Assembly (NCBI GenBank): GCA_030043595.1
Contig: JASHXJ010000319.1
Coordinates: forward strand, 1 to 12,659
Length of the DNA: 12,659 nt
From: Trebonia sp.
GTDB lineage: Bacteria; Actinomycetota; Actinomycetes; Streptosporangiales; Streptosporangiaceae
Direction of reading: 5' to 3'
The position numbers and the translations under genes were made by a program. Below, piece by piece: positions 6,587-12,659 of the stretch. Position 1 is the first letter of the stretch, and every line of letters starts with the position of its first letter. Below the pieces are notes generated by a model. It did not search any database and had not been told where the DNA came from. It worked only from the letters and a program-made list of their open reading frames with translations.

Positions 6587-7732
6587 ATGTTTCCCATGCG
6601 CCGCGCCGCTGTAGTACGGCGCAGGCCGCTGCTTCGTGCCGCAGTCGTCGGCGGCGGCGCCCTCATGGCGGGACGAGCGGCGGCCCGCTACTCGGCGGAG
6701 CGGGCCGGCCAGGAGGCCACGCAGGATGCCCGTATCAGCGACGTGGAGCAGGCACAGCAGGCGCAGCAGGGGCAAGCCACGCCTGGCCTGACCGGTCAGC
6801 TGAGCGAGCTTTCCGCGATGCACGAGCGCGGAGCGCTCACCGACCAGGAGTTCACCGCCGCGAAGGCCAGGCTGCTGGCATTACCCGGCGGCGGTTCACA
6901 GCAGCTGCAGCCGGCGGCCGCGGGCCACGGCGTCCCGCCTGGATGTCACTCCGAGCTTGTGGTACGTGGACCGCAGGTGGGTCTTGATCGTGTTGACCGA
7001 CAGGAACAGCGCGTCCGCGATCTCCTGGTTGGTCAGGTGCGAGTGCAGCAGCCGCAGCACCGCCATCTCGCTGGCGGTCAGCGGCGGTGCCGTGTCGTTC
7101 GCCGACCCGTTGCCCGCGGCCTTCGGCGGCAGCTGGCACACGAAGCGCTCCTGCACTCTGGCGGCGAACGCGGCCGCCGGGCTGGCGGGCGGCACCATGA
7201 TCGCGATCGCCGAGTGGATGGCCCCGCCGAAGTCGAGGAACGGCCGGTAGGCGTCGTGCGGCTCGGCGATCATCAGCGCCTGCTCGAGCAGCGCGGCGGC
7301 ATCGGCTTGCGAGCTGAGCCGCCGGTTCGCGACGGTGGCGGTGAGCAGCGCGGTAATCCGGTTCCGCAAGGTGGTGTCCGGTACGGCCGAGCCATCCAGG
7401 CACCGGTTCGCGACGTCCAGCGCGGCCGCGGGGTCGCCCTGCGCGAGCAGCAGCCGCGCGGATACCACAAACTGCGCTCCCTGCGGCTGCCCGTCCGCCA
7501 CGTCCAGCGCAGCGGCGGCGACCGGGATGTCGCCGGCCTGCAGCGCGATGTCGGCGCCGAAGAGGTCGAGCGGCGGCAGGTGCGGACCGCACCTGTCGTG
7601 CAGCAGCATCACGATGCTGCGGGCGCCGGCGATGTCCCCGCCGGCGAGCGTGACACGCGCCCTGACCAGCATCCGCAGCACATCCATGTCCGGCTCACCC
7701 GGCAGCAAGTCGAAGGCAGCGGTGTCGAGTGA
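6587..7732 (+). CDS. SHOCT-domain small protein; open frame runs on antisense through the LuxR gene
   Basis: ATG at 6587 is preceded by a strong GGGGAGGA (6573-6580). The first ~100 residues look like a complete family member: a basic start (MRRAAVVRRRPLLRAAVVGG), a short hydrophobic/Ala-Gly stretch, a Gln-rich linker (residues about 52-64), and a C-terminal SHOCT motif reading LSELSAMHERGALTDQEF followed by TAAKARLLAL (about 70-100). Family members normally stop right there, near position 6890. Here no stop occurs and the frame stays open to 7732, giving 381 residues. The last ~280 are Arg/Gln-rich and lie antisense to the LuxR regulator. That tail is probably not a folded domain; a lost stop, a frameshift or a sequencing error could explain it. 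Residue 99 is a rare TTA leucine codon (6881-6883). SHOCT proteins often have membrane-linked or oligomerisation roles, but the function here is unknown. Confidence 0.65.
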   Translation: MFPMRRAAVVRRRPLLRAAVVGGGALMAGRAAARYSAERAGQEATQDARISDVEQAQQAQQGQATPGLTGQLSELSAMHERGALTDQEFTAAKARLLALPGGGSQQLQPAAAGHGVPPGCHSELVVRGPQVGLDRVDRQEQRVRDLLVGQVRVQQPQHRHLAGGQRRCRVVRRPVARGLRRQLAHEALLHSGGERGRRAGGRHHDRDRRVDGPAEVEERPVGVVRLGDHQRLLEQRGGIGLRAEPPVRDGGGEQRGNPVPQGGVRYGRAIQAPVRDVQRGRGVALREQQPRGYHKLRSLRLPVRHVQRSGGDRDVAGLQRDVGAEEVERRQVRTAPVVQQHHDAAGAGDVPAGERDTRPDQHPQHIHVRLTRQQVEGSGVE

Positions 7733-9583
7733 ATCCAGCAGCTCGCCCGCCGAGCGCAGCTCGTCGCGCTCGACGGCCAGCTGCGCGGCGGTCAGCGTCG
7801 CCAGGTACTGGCCCGCCGGATCGGGCATGTCGCTGACGCGGAGCATGGTGACGATCTCGTCCGCGGCTCCGAGGTCGCCATACAGCGACTCGGCGAGCGC
7901 CTGCCAGCCGCGGGCGCGGTCCAGCGGCCCGGCGAGCCCCGCGGCCGCCAGCTGGTGGGCGGCGTGCCCTAGCGCACGGCGTGCGTCCGCGATCCGCCAG
8001 CGGCACAGCATCGCGGTGCCGAGCGCGAGCCACAGCATGCCAAGCGCGCGGTGCGCGGACAGTGTGCCGACCCGGGCCTGTGCCTTCTCGGCCAGCGCCC
8101 AGCCATCGGCCAGCGCGCCCCCGTCCCGAGGGGTCGCGCTCGCGTTCGCGCCCCCGCTGGCGGCCTGCATCACCCGCAGCGCGGCTAGCCACAGTTCCAC
8201 CAGCGGCTGGGTCGACTCCGCACTGCGGGCAAGCCCTTGCTGAGCGTAGGTCCAGTACGCTGCGGCTGACTCCGGATCCCGGCGGCACAGCCGCGCGGCG
8301 GCCAGGGCCGCCGCCACCACCGGGTCGCCGCAGCGGCGGTCCGCAGGAAACAGCCGCAGCGCCTCCTCGAGGTCCGCCATGCGGTCCGGCACTATCCCGA
8401 CGATCCCCGCCTCGGCCAGCGTCTGCGAAGCCTGCTCCCAGTCGGCCGCCTCGGCGGCGCACCGCATGGCCTCGACGACGTCGCCGCGGGACGCGTGCCA
8501 GCGGGCGGCGCGGCCGAACAGCACCGGCACCTCCTCGGGAACCCGGCGCAGCTCGGCCAGCAGGACCTCGCGCAGGCACGGGTGATACCTGTACTGCCCA
8601 TGCTCATCGCGCGCGACGAAGCTGTTCTCCCGGTCGAGCTGGTCGAGTATCCGTGCACCGCCGGACTGCTGGGTCAGCCAGTCGGCGTACTCACCGGTGA
8701 GGCGCTCCGCGACGCTGGTGCGCCGCAGGAACAGCTGGACCTGTGCGGGCTGCCTGTCCAGGACCTCATCCCGCATGTAATCCTCGAGCAGCGCATCCCC
8801 GCTGATGCCGCTGACGTTCACGGTTCCGTCACGGCTGGCGCGCAGCGCCGCCAGCCGCAGTCCGGCCATCCAGCCTTCGGTCTTCCTGAGCAGATCGTCG
8901 CGGTCGGCGGTTTCGGCGGTGAGGCCGAGCTTGGCGAAGTACGCGTCCGCCTCATCCGGCGTGCAGGCCAGGTCCGCGGCGCCGACCTCGGCCAGGTCAC
9001 CGGCCACCCGCATCCGCGCGAGATGCAGCCCAGGGACACGACGGCCGCACAGGATGATGCGCATGGTCGGCGGGGCGTGATGGATGAGGAAGCCGAGCCC
9101 CGCGAGCACGCAGCTGTCCGCTAGGACGTGCACGTCGTCCAGGATGAGCGCGACCGGGGCAACCAGCCCGCGCATCGTGTCCATCAGGGTGATCGGGAGA
9201 TCATCCGCGGCGCTGCGGCTGCGCGGAACCAGCGCCGGCGTGAGCTCGGAGCCGCCGATCGCGAGCGCGGCGCTCATGTAGGCCCAGAACCTTCCCGGTT
9301 CCCTGTCACCCTCGTCCAGGTTCAGCCATGCGACTCGCCGGGACCGCGATACGGCGGCCGCCCAGGTGGCGCAGGCGACCGTTTTCCCGGCGCCGGCCGG
9401 GGCAGTGATCGCGGTCACTGGATGCGTGGCTGCCCGCTCGATCAATCCGGTCAGGCGACTGCGAGGGACTATGTCAGCACCCAGCCGGGGCACCCGCAGC
9501 TTGTCGTCGAGAAGGCATGATTCATGACCATGACCATGCTTCGCCTCACCGGAGATTGGAGCGACTTGCGAAAGTTGCGTCAC
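6896..9583 (-). CDS. Large ATP-binding LuxR-family (MalT/LAL-type) transcriptional regulator
   Basis: This 895-residue STAND-class regulator has Walker A APAGAGKT at 61-68 and Walker B VALILDDVH at 144-152. A sensor-like segment follows (IILCGRRVPGLHLARMRVAGDL, about 176-197), then a winged-helix and alpha-helical repeat region (about 300-830) resembling MalT-type TPR repeats. The C-terminal LuxR helix-turn-helix (about 834-895) carries LTASEMAVLRLLHSHLTNQE and VNTIKTHLRSTYHKLGVTSR. Such proteins bind an inducer and ATP, oligomerise, and activate transcription. Inducer and targets are unknown, and neighbouring genes give no pathway. The GTG at 9583 is backed by GGGGGAG (9590-9596) six bases upstream. 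The gene ends facing the SHOCT gene, whose frame overlaps it antisense. The length is typical of the family, with no sign of decay. Confidence 0.9.
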   Translation of the reverse strand: MTQLSQVAPISGEAKHGHGHESCLLDDKLRVPRLGADIVPRSRLTGLIERAATHPVTAITAPAGAGKTVACATWAAAVSRSRRVAWLNLDEGDREPGRFWAYMSAALAIGGSELTPALVPRSRSAADDLPITLMDTMRGLVAPVALILDDVHVLADSCVLAGLGFLIHHAPPTMRIILCGRRVPGLHLARMRVAGDLAEVGAADLACTPDEADAYFAKLGLTAETADRDDLLRKTEGWMAGLRLAALRASRDGTVNVSGISGDALLEDYMRDEVLDRQPAQVQLFLRRTSVAERLTGEYADWLTQQSGGARILDQLDRENSFVARDEHGQYRYHPCLREVLLAELRRVPEEVPVLFGRAARWHASRGDVVEAMRCAAEAADWEQASQTLAEAGIVGIVPDRMADLEEALRLFPADRRCGDPVVAAALAAARLCRRDPESAAAYWTYAQQGLARSAESTQPLVELWLAALRVMQAASGGANASATPRDGGALADGWALAEKAQARVGTLSAHRALGMLWLALGTAMLCRWRIADARRALGHAAHQLAAAGLAGPLDRARGWQALAESLYGDLGAADEIVTMLRVSDMPDPAGQYLATLTAAQLAVERDELRSAGELLDSLDTAAFDLLPGEPDMDVLRMLVRARVTLAGGDIAGARSIVMLLHDRCGPHLPPLDLFGADIALQAGDIPVAAAALDVADGQPQGAQFVVSARLLLAQGDPAAALDVANRCLDGSAVPDTTLRNRITALLTATVANRRLSSQADAAALLEQALMIAEPHDAYRPFLDFGGAIHSAIAIMVPPASPAAAFAARVQERFVCQLPPKAAGNGSANDTAPPLTASEMAVLRLLHSHLTNQEIADALFLSVNTIKTHLRSTYHKLGVTSRRDAVARGRRLQLL

Positions 9584-9589
9584 TTAAAT

Positions 9590-9596
9590 CTCCCCC
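9590..9596 (-). promoter_or_regulatory. Ribosome binding site of the LuxR-family regulator
   Basis: GGGGGAG on the minus strand lies six bases before the GTG at 9583 and decides this start over later in-frame codons. Confidence 0.65.
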
Positions 9597-9608
9597 GTCG
9601 CAAGAACC

Positions 9609-9630
9609 TACCCCCACCTCGTTAGGGGTA
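9609..9630. promoter_or_regulatory. Inverted repeat TACCCC-N10-GGGGTA upstream of the LuxR regulator
   Basis: Perfect 6-bp arms are separated by ten bases, so the arm centres are about 16 bp apart, near one and a half helical turns. It sits 26 bp upstream of the LuxR start codon in the intergenic region shared with the DUF7144 gene. It could be an operator for the regulator itself or another factor. Confidence 0.4.
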
Positions 9631-9748
9631 ATCCAGCGATCGGGTATCGGCGTTTCTGTCCGTTCATCTCTCGTTCCCGGCCGCGAATATCGTGGTAATT
9701 GTTTTCGACTATCTTAATTTACCGTAGCAAACGCGTCCTGCCCGGTAA

Positions 9749-9767
9749 ATCACCCTGGTGGGGTGAT
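9749..9767. promoter_or_regulatory. Inverted repeat ATCACCC-N5-GGGTGAT in the DUF7144 leader
   Basis: The 7-bp arms (9749-9755 and 9761-9767) pair perfectly around a five-base centre. It is the first of three consecutive repeats upstream of the DUF7144 gene. It could act as an operator or as an RNA hairpin if transcription starts in the AT-rich stretch at about 9686-9726. Confidence 0.5.
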
Positions 9768-9770
9768 GAC

Positions 9771-9783
9771 CCTCGTGACGAGG
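9771..9783. promoter_or_regulatory. 13-bp palindrome CCTCGT-G-ACGAGG in the DUF7144 leader
   Basis: The 6-bp arms are perfect around a single central base, three bases after the previous repeat. The one-base centre makes an RNA hairpin unlikely and favours a DNA-binding site. Confidence 0.45.
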
Positions 9784-9788
9784 CATCG

Positions 9789-12659
9789 CTAGCTTCGCAA
9801 TCGTGGCGTCATTTTTCCGTTTTGACGCCGCCTTCGAAGGGAGGCAGTTCGATGAGCCACGGACAAGACCAGTCGGCTCGCGACGCAGGCTCCGCCGCCG
9901 AGACACAGTCCGCCGCCGCCCGCGAGGGCGACGCCGTCCGCCCAGCCGCTAGCGCCCAGGCCACCGGCACCCCGGCGACCGGGACCCCGGTCACCGGCAC
10001 TCAGGTCACCGGCACCCCGGCCACTGGCACCCAGCAGGACGTTGCCGCCCGCCAGTACGTGCCCCGCCCCACGGAGAGCTTCGATGACGCAGGCTACGTC
10101 AAAGAACGCCCGACGGGTGCGGTCCTCGGCTTCACCATCACGGCATCGGTGCTGATGATGGTGTCCGGTCTGTGGAACTTCCTCGAAGGACTCGCCGGCA
10201 TCATCAAGGGCCAGTTCTTCGTCGTCACGCCGAACTACGTCTACAGCCTCTCCGCCACCAGCTGGGGATGGATTCACCTGATCGTCGGGGCCGTCGTGTT
10301 CGTGGCTGGCGCGTTCCTGTTCATGGACAAGCTCTGGGCCAGGATCGTGGGCGTGGTCCTCGCCTGCATCAGCGGCGTGATCAACTTCCTGTACATTCCC
10401 TACTCGCCCGTCTGGTCGGTCATCATCATCGCCCTCGACGTGTTCATCGTCTGGGCGCTGCTGGCCCCGCGCCGGCGGTACGCGGACTAGCCGGGCTAGC
10501 CGGGCTAACCGGGAAGGCCGCCCGGGGTGGATGGCGAGTGTCACGTCCTCCACCCCGCTTGGGTGCCCGGCCTGCCCCCGCACGACGGCGTCCGCCCGGG
10601 CGGCCAGCCGCAGCGGTTCGGCGATCACGTCGAGCAGCGCGCTGGCCCGCGGAGTGTGCGCCTGCAGGGTCACCGACCGCAGCCGCGCCGAGTTGCCGAG
10701 CCGCAGCTCGGCGCGCAGCGCCCGGGTGGCGTCGAGGACCACGGCCAGCTGGTCCACGACCTGCCGGTCCGACCGCCACGCCTGGTCGGCGGCCGGCCAC
10801 CGGGTCAGGTGCAGCGAGACGGCCCCCTCGCGGGCGGCGTAGAACCGCTGGTAGAGATGCTCGGTGACGAACGGCGCGAACGGCGCGAACAGCCCGAGCA
10901 GGACCCGGAAGGACTCCCACAGGGTCCACCGGGCACTCACGTCGGCGCCGGCCAGCCGGTCCTTGATCATCTCCAGGTACCGGTCGCAGTACACCGTCCA
11001 GAACATCCGCGACGCCGCCTGGTGTGCCTGCATGTAGTCGTGCGCTTCGAACGCCGCTGTCGACAAATCGATCGTCTCCGCGAGGTGTGACAGCACCCAG
11101 CGGTCCACGACGTCCCGGTCGGCCACAGCCACGTAGGCATCAGCGAGCGGCCAGGACGCGTCAGTGTTCAGCGACAGGAACCGCCCGACGTTCCACAGCT
11201 TGACGGCGAGCTTCCGCCCGGCCCGCACGTCCTTCTCGTTGTACCGCAGGTCCGACCCGATCCGGCCCTTGGTCGCCCACAGCCGCAGCGCGTCCGCGCC
11301 GTACCTCGCGAGCACGTCGTCGGGCACGTACCGGTTGAAGCCGTCCGCGCCGGTGTGCCGCTCCAGGTCGCGCTTGGATATCTTGCGGCCCTGCTCGTTG
11401 AGCCCCCACCCGGAGATCAGCGCCGTGCGCCACGGCAGCCGGCCGAAATGCAGCTCGGACTGCACCACCGAATAGAACAGCCACGTCCTGATGATCTCGA
11501 ACGCCTGCACCCGCATCGACATCGGCGCGAGCGCCGGATCCGAGCCGGCCACGGACACGGCCCACCCGTCGTTGATCTGCGGCGTCAGCGACGACGTCAT
11601 CCAGGTATCCATCACGTCCGGGTCGCCGCTGAATACAGCGGAGCCGCAGGACGGGCACGCGTCCGCTGGCGGGCCGTCCGCCAGCGGGTCCACCGGCAGA
11701 TCGGCGAGCCGGGCGAGCACCGGCGTCTGGCACGAGCCGCAGAACCACACCGGGAACGGCACGCCGTAATGCCGCTGCCTCGTGATGTTCCAGTCCCATT
11801 TCAGCCCGTCGATCCAGTCCTCAAGGCGCCGCCGCATGTACGCCGGAATCCACTCGATCTCCGCCGCCCGGGCGCGGAAGCGGTCAGCGTGCGCCCGCAC
11901 GGCGATGAACCACTGCGGCCGGATCTGGAACTCCACTGGCGTCTGGCACCGCTCGTGCACTCCGACCACCTGCCGGACAGGATCGCTCCCGAGCAGCAGC
12001 CCCGCGGCGTCGAGAGCCGACACGATCGCCGCCCGCGCCTGCGTGAGCTGCAGTCCTTCAAACGGGCCGGCCAGCGCACCGAGCCGCCCGTCCGCCGTCA
12101 CCGCCAGCCGCAGCGGCAGCCCGTCCCGCCGCCACCTGAGCACGTCCTCGCTGTCCCCGAACGTGCACACCATCATCAGCCCGGTGCCGAACTCCCGGTC
12201 CACCGTCTCATCCGTCAGCACGGGCACCTGATACCCGAACAGCGGCACCGTCGCCTGCGTGCCGGCGACCGACGCGTAGCGCGGGTCGGCGGGGTGGCAG
12301 TACAGCGCCACGCAGGCAGGCAGCAGTTCCGGCCGGGTCGTGGCGATGACCAGCGGCTGACCGCCAGGCAGCGCACTGCCGAACGCGATCTGGTGCAGTT
12401 TGCCGGTCCGCTCCAGATCCTCCACGTCCGCCTGGGCCAGCGCGGTCCTGTCCTCCGGGCACCACAGGATCGGGTCGCTGGCCCGCCGCAGGTACCCGGC
12501 CTCGAACAGCCTGATGAAGCTCGTCTGCGCGGTCCGCTGGCAGCGCTCGTCGATGGTCGAATACCGCAGCGACCAGTCGACCGACAGGCCGAGCCGCCGC
12601 CACAGCTCCTCGTACCGCACCGCGGTGCGCTGGGTTTCGGCAAGGCAGAGCCGTACGAA
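9789..12659 (-). CDS. valS: Valyl-tRNA synthetase, archaeal-type layout; partial N-terminus, open frame extends past the expected C-terminus
   Basis: This class I synthetase charges tRNA-Val. The frame is open to the right edge, so the first ~110-130 residues with the HIGH motif are missing. Visible parts are YEELWRRLGLSVDWSLRYST, the editing (CP1) domain with IATTRPELLPACVALYCHP and the GTGLMMVCTFGDSEDV stretch, a zinc ribbon with two CxxC pairs (about 11646-11741), and the catalytic DVMDTWMTSSLTPQ. FEIIRTWLFYSVVQSELHFG follows, then a KMSKS loop present as KISKR (11370-11384), and an anticodon-binding domain. These marks fit archaeal-type ValRS rather than IleRS or LeuRS. Homology ends near VEDVTLAIHPG, about 10524. 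No stop follows, and the frame continues to 9789 antisense to the whole DUF7144 gene. That tail is Asp/Glu/His- and Arg-rich and is probably not a true domain. The real 3' end is therefore uncertain: lost stop, frameshift or sequence error. Confidence 0.85.
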   Translation of the reverse strand, partial: FVRLCLAETQRTAVRYEELWRRLGLSVDWSLRYSTIDERCQRTAQTSFIRLFEAGYLRRASDPILWCPEDRTALAQADVEDLERTGKLHQIAFGSALPGGQPLVIATTRPELLPACVALYCHPADPRYASVAGTQATVPLFGYQVPVLTDETVDREFGTGLMMVCTFGDSEDVLRWRRDGLPLRLAVTADGRLGALAGPFEGLQLTQARAAIVSALDAAGLLLGSDPVRQVVGVHERCQTPVEFQIRPQWFIAVRAHADRFRARAAEIEWIPAYMRRRLEDWIDGLKWDWNITRQRHYGVPFPVWFCGSCQTPVLARLADLPVDPLADGPPADACPSCGSAVFSGDPDVMDTWMTSSLTPQINDGWAVSVAGSDPALAPMSMRVQAFEIIRTWLFYSVVQSELHFGRLPWRTALISGWGLNEQGRKISKRDLERHTGADGFNRYVPDDVLARYGADALRLWATKGRIGSDLRYNEKDVRAGRKLAVKLWNVGRFLSLNTDASWPLADAYVAVADRDVVDRWVLSHLAETIDLSTAAFEAHDYMQAHQAASRMFWTVYCDRYLEMIKDRLAGADVSARWTLWESFRVLLGLFAPFAPFVTEHLYQRFYAAREGAVSLHLTRWPAADQAWRSDRQVVDQLAVVLDATRALRAELRLGNSARLRSVTLQAHTPRASALLDVIAEPLRLAARADAVVRGQAGHPSGVEDVTLAIHPGRPSRLARLARLVRVPPARGQQRPDDEHVEGDDDDRPDGRVGNVQEVDHAADAGEDHAHDPGPELVHEQERASHEHDGPDDQVNPSPAGGGEAVDVVRRDDEELALDDAGESFEEVPQTGHHHQHRCRDGEAEDRTRRAFFDVACVIEALRGAGHVLAGGNVLLGASGRGAGDLSAGDRGPGRRGAGGLGASGWADGVALAGGGGLCLGGGACVASRLVLSVAHRTASLRRRRQNGKMTPRLRS
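9805..9829 (+). promoter_or_regulatory. Hairpin GGCGTCA-N11-TGACGCC just before the DUF7144 ribosome binding site
   Basis: The 7-bp arms (9805-9811 and 9823-9829) pair perfectly around a T-rich 11-base loop. The repeat ends eight bases before the AAGGGAGG at 9837-9844, so in RNA it would sit immediately 5' of the ribosome binding site. It could influence translation or mRNA stability. Confidence 0.45.
9837..9844 (+). promoter_or_regulatory. Ribosome binding site of the DUF7144 gene
   Basis: AAGGGAGG lies seven bases before ATG at 9852 and fixes this start. An upstream in-frame TTG at 9699 would instead translate the whole inverted-repeat region and is rejected. Confidence 0.75.
9852..10490 (+). 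CDS. DUF7144-family membrane protein with pentapeptide-repeat N-terminus
   Basis: This 212-residue protein has a disordered Ala/Thr/Gly/Pro-rich N-terminus (1-75), including five copies of (A/V)TGT(P/Q) at residues 37-61. Four membrane helices follow (about 89-118, 138-158, 162-182 and 187-205). The core SWGWIHLIVGAVVFVAGAFL, then WARIVGVVLACISGVINFLY and IPYSPVWSVIIIALDVFIVW, is the pattern of actinobacterial DUF7144 proteins, whose function is unknown. The start is ATG at 9852 behind AAGGGAGG. The gene is divergent from the LuxR regulator, and the shared 268-bp region carries several inverted repeats. On the opposite strand the valS frame stays open across this whole gene. The membrane domain, ribosome binding site and codon use indicate that this is the real gene here. 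Confidence 0.85.
   Translation: MSHGQDQSARDAGSAAETQSAAAREGDAVRPAASAQATGTPATGTPVTGTQVTGTPATGTQQDVAARQYVPRPTESFDDAGYVKERPTGAVLGFTITASVLMMVSGLWNFLEGLAGIIKGQFFVVTPNYVYSLSATSWGWIHLIVGAVVFVAGAFLFMDKLWARIVGVVLACISGVINFLYIPYSPVWSVIIIALDVFIVWALLAPRRRYAD
9960..10034 (+). repeat. Five 15-bp in-frame tandem repeats
   Basis: Five consecutive 15-mers of the form GYSACYGGSACYCMG encode (A/V)TGT(P/Q) at residues 37-61 of the DUF7144 protein. Copies differ at a few bases, so the array is imperfect but clear. It probably forms a flexible linker and may vary in copy number between strains. Confidence 0.85.
10487..10513. repeat. Three 9-bp tandem repeats at the junction of the convergent DUF7144 and valS genes
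   Basis: CTAGCCGGG occurs twice (10487-10495, 10496-10504), followed by CTAACCGGG (10505-10513). The first copy contains the TAG stop of the DUF7144 gene. On the minus strand each copy contains TAG one base out of the valS frame. Each CCGGG can pair with CCCGG at 10521-10525, giving a short GC hairpin without a T tract, at best a weak terminator. Confidence 0.6.

Noticed and set aside
7335..8243. Plus-strand open frame opposite the LuxR regulator
   Set aside because: Ser/Ala-rich antisense shadow with no domain.
9582..9590. ACTTAAATC shared between the LuxR ribosome-binding region and the palindrome at 457-474
   Set aside because: Only nine bases match, without the flanking symmetry, and at the LuxR copy the match overlaps the Shine-Dalgarno spacer; probably chance.
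9699..9851. Upstream TTG extension of the DUF7144 frame
   Set aside because: It would translate the inverted-repeat leader; AAGGGAGG and ATG at 9852 define a better start.

Overview
This is a 12.7 kb stretch of very GC-rich DNA from an actinomycete. Evidence is the GC-biased third codon positions, GTG and TTG starts behind strong GGGAG-type ribosome binding sites, a SufR-like regulator of actinobacterial type, a mycobacterial-type AtsA sulfatase plus formylglycine-generating enzyme pair, and small families typical of Actinomycetia (DUF6458, GAP/Sap, SHOCT, DUF7144). The genus cannot be fixed. No transposon, phage, CRISPR or tRNA signature was seen, so this looks like ordinary chromosome.

Layout. 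The left edge (1-404, minus) holds the N-terminal part of a SufR-type iron-sulfur regulator. Divergent from it is a two-gene plus-strand operon: an arylsulfatase carrying the Cys-Ser-Pro-Thr-Arg modification motif (585-2936) and its activating enzyme FGE with both catalytic cysteines (2942-3871). The intergenic region holds an ACGTGA-N6-TCACGT palindrome and a second inverted repeat next to the sufR start. A minus-strand cluster follows: a 505-residue membrane protein (6376-4859), a GAP/Sap-family membrane protein (4834-4169) and a DUF6458 membrane protein (4074-3844), whose end overlaps the end of FGE. On the other side of a repeat-containing intergenic region lies a small SHOCT-domain gene (from 6587, plus). 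It faces a large MalT/LAL-type LuxR regulator (9583-6896, minus). A 268-bp region with four inverted repeats separates that regulator from a DUF7144 membrane protein (9852-10490, plus). The right part is a valyl-tRNA synthetase (minus) whose N-terminus lies beyond the window.

How the genes work together. The clearest functional unit is sulfatase plus FGE: FGE oxidises the active-site cysteine of the sulfatase to formylglycine, without which the sulfatase is inactive. The remaining genes are mostly envelope proteins and one large regulator with no direct sequence link to each other.

The main oddities are structural. Two convergent pairs, SHOCT/LuxR and valS/DUF7144, each contain a gene that has no stop codon where its protein family ends and stays open for hundreds of bases antisense to its neighbour. 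The valyl-tRNA synthetase has an archaeal-type layout and a KISKR version of the KMSKS loop. The leader upstream of DUF7144 carries three consecutive perfect inverted repeats. I did not find a clearly new multi-gene system.
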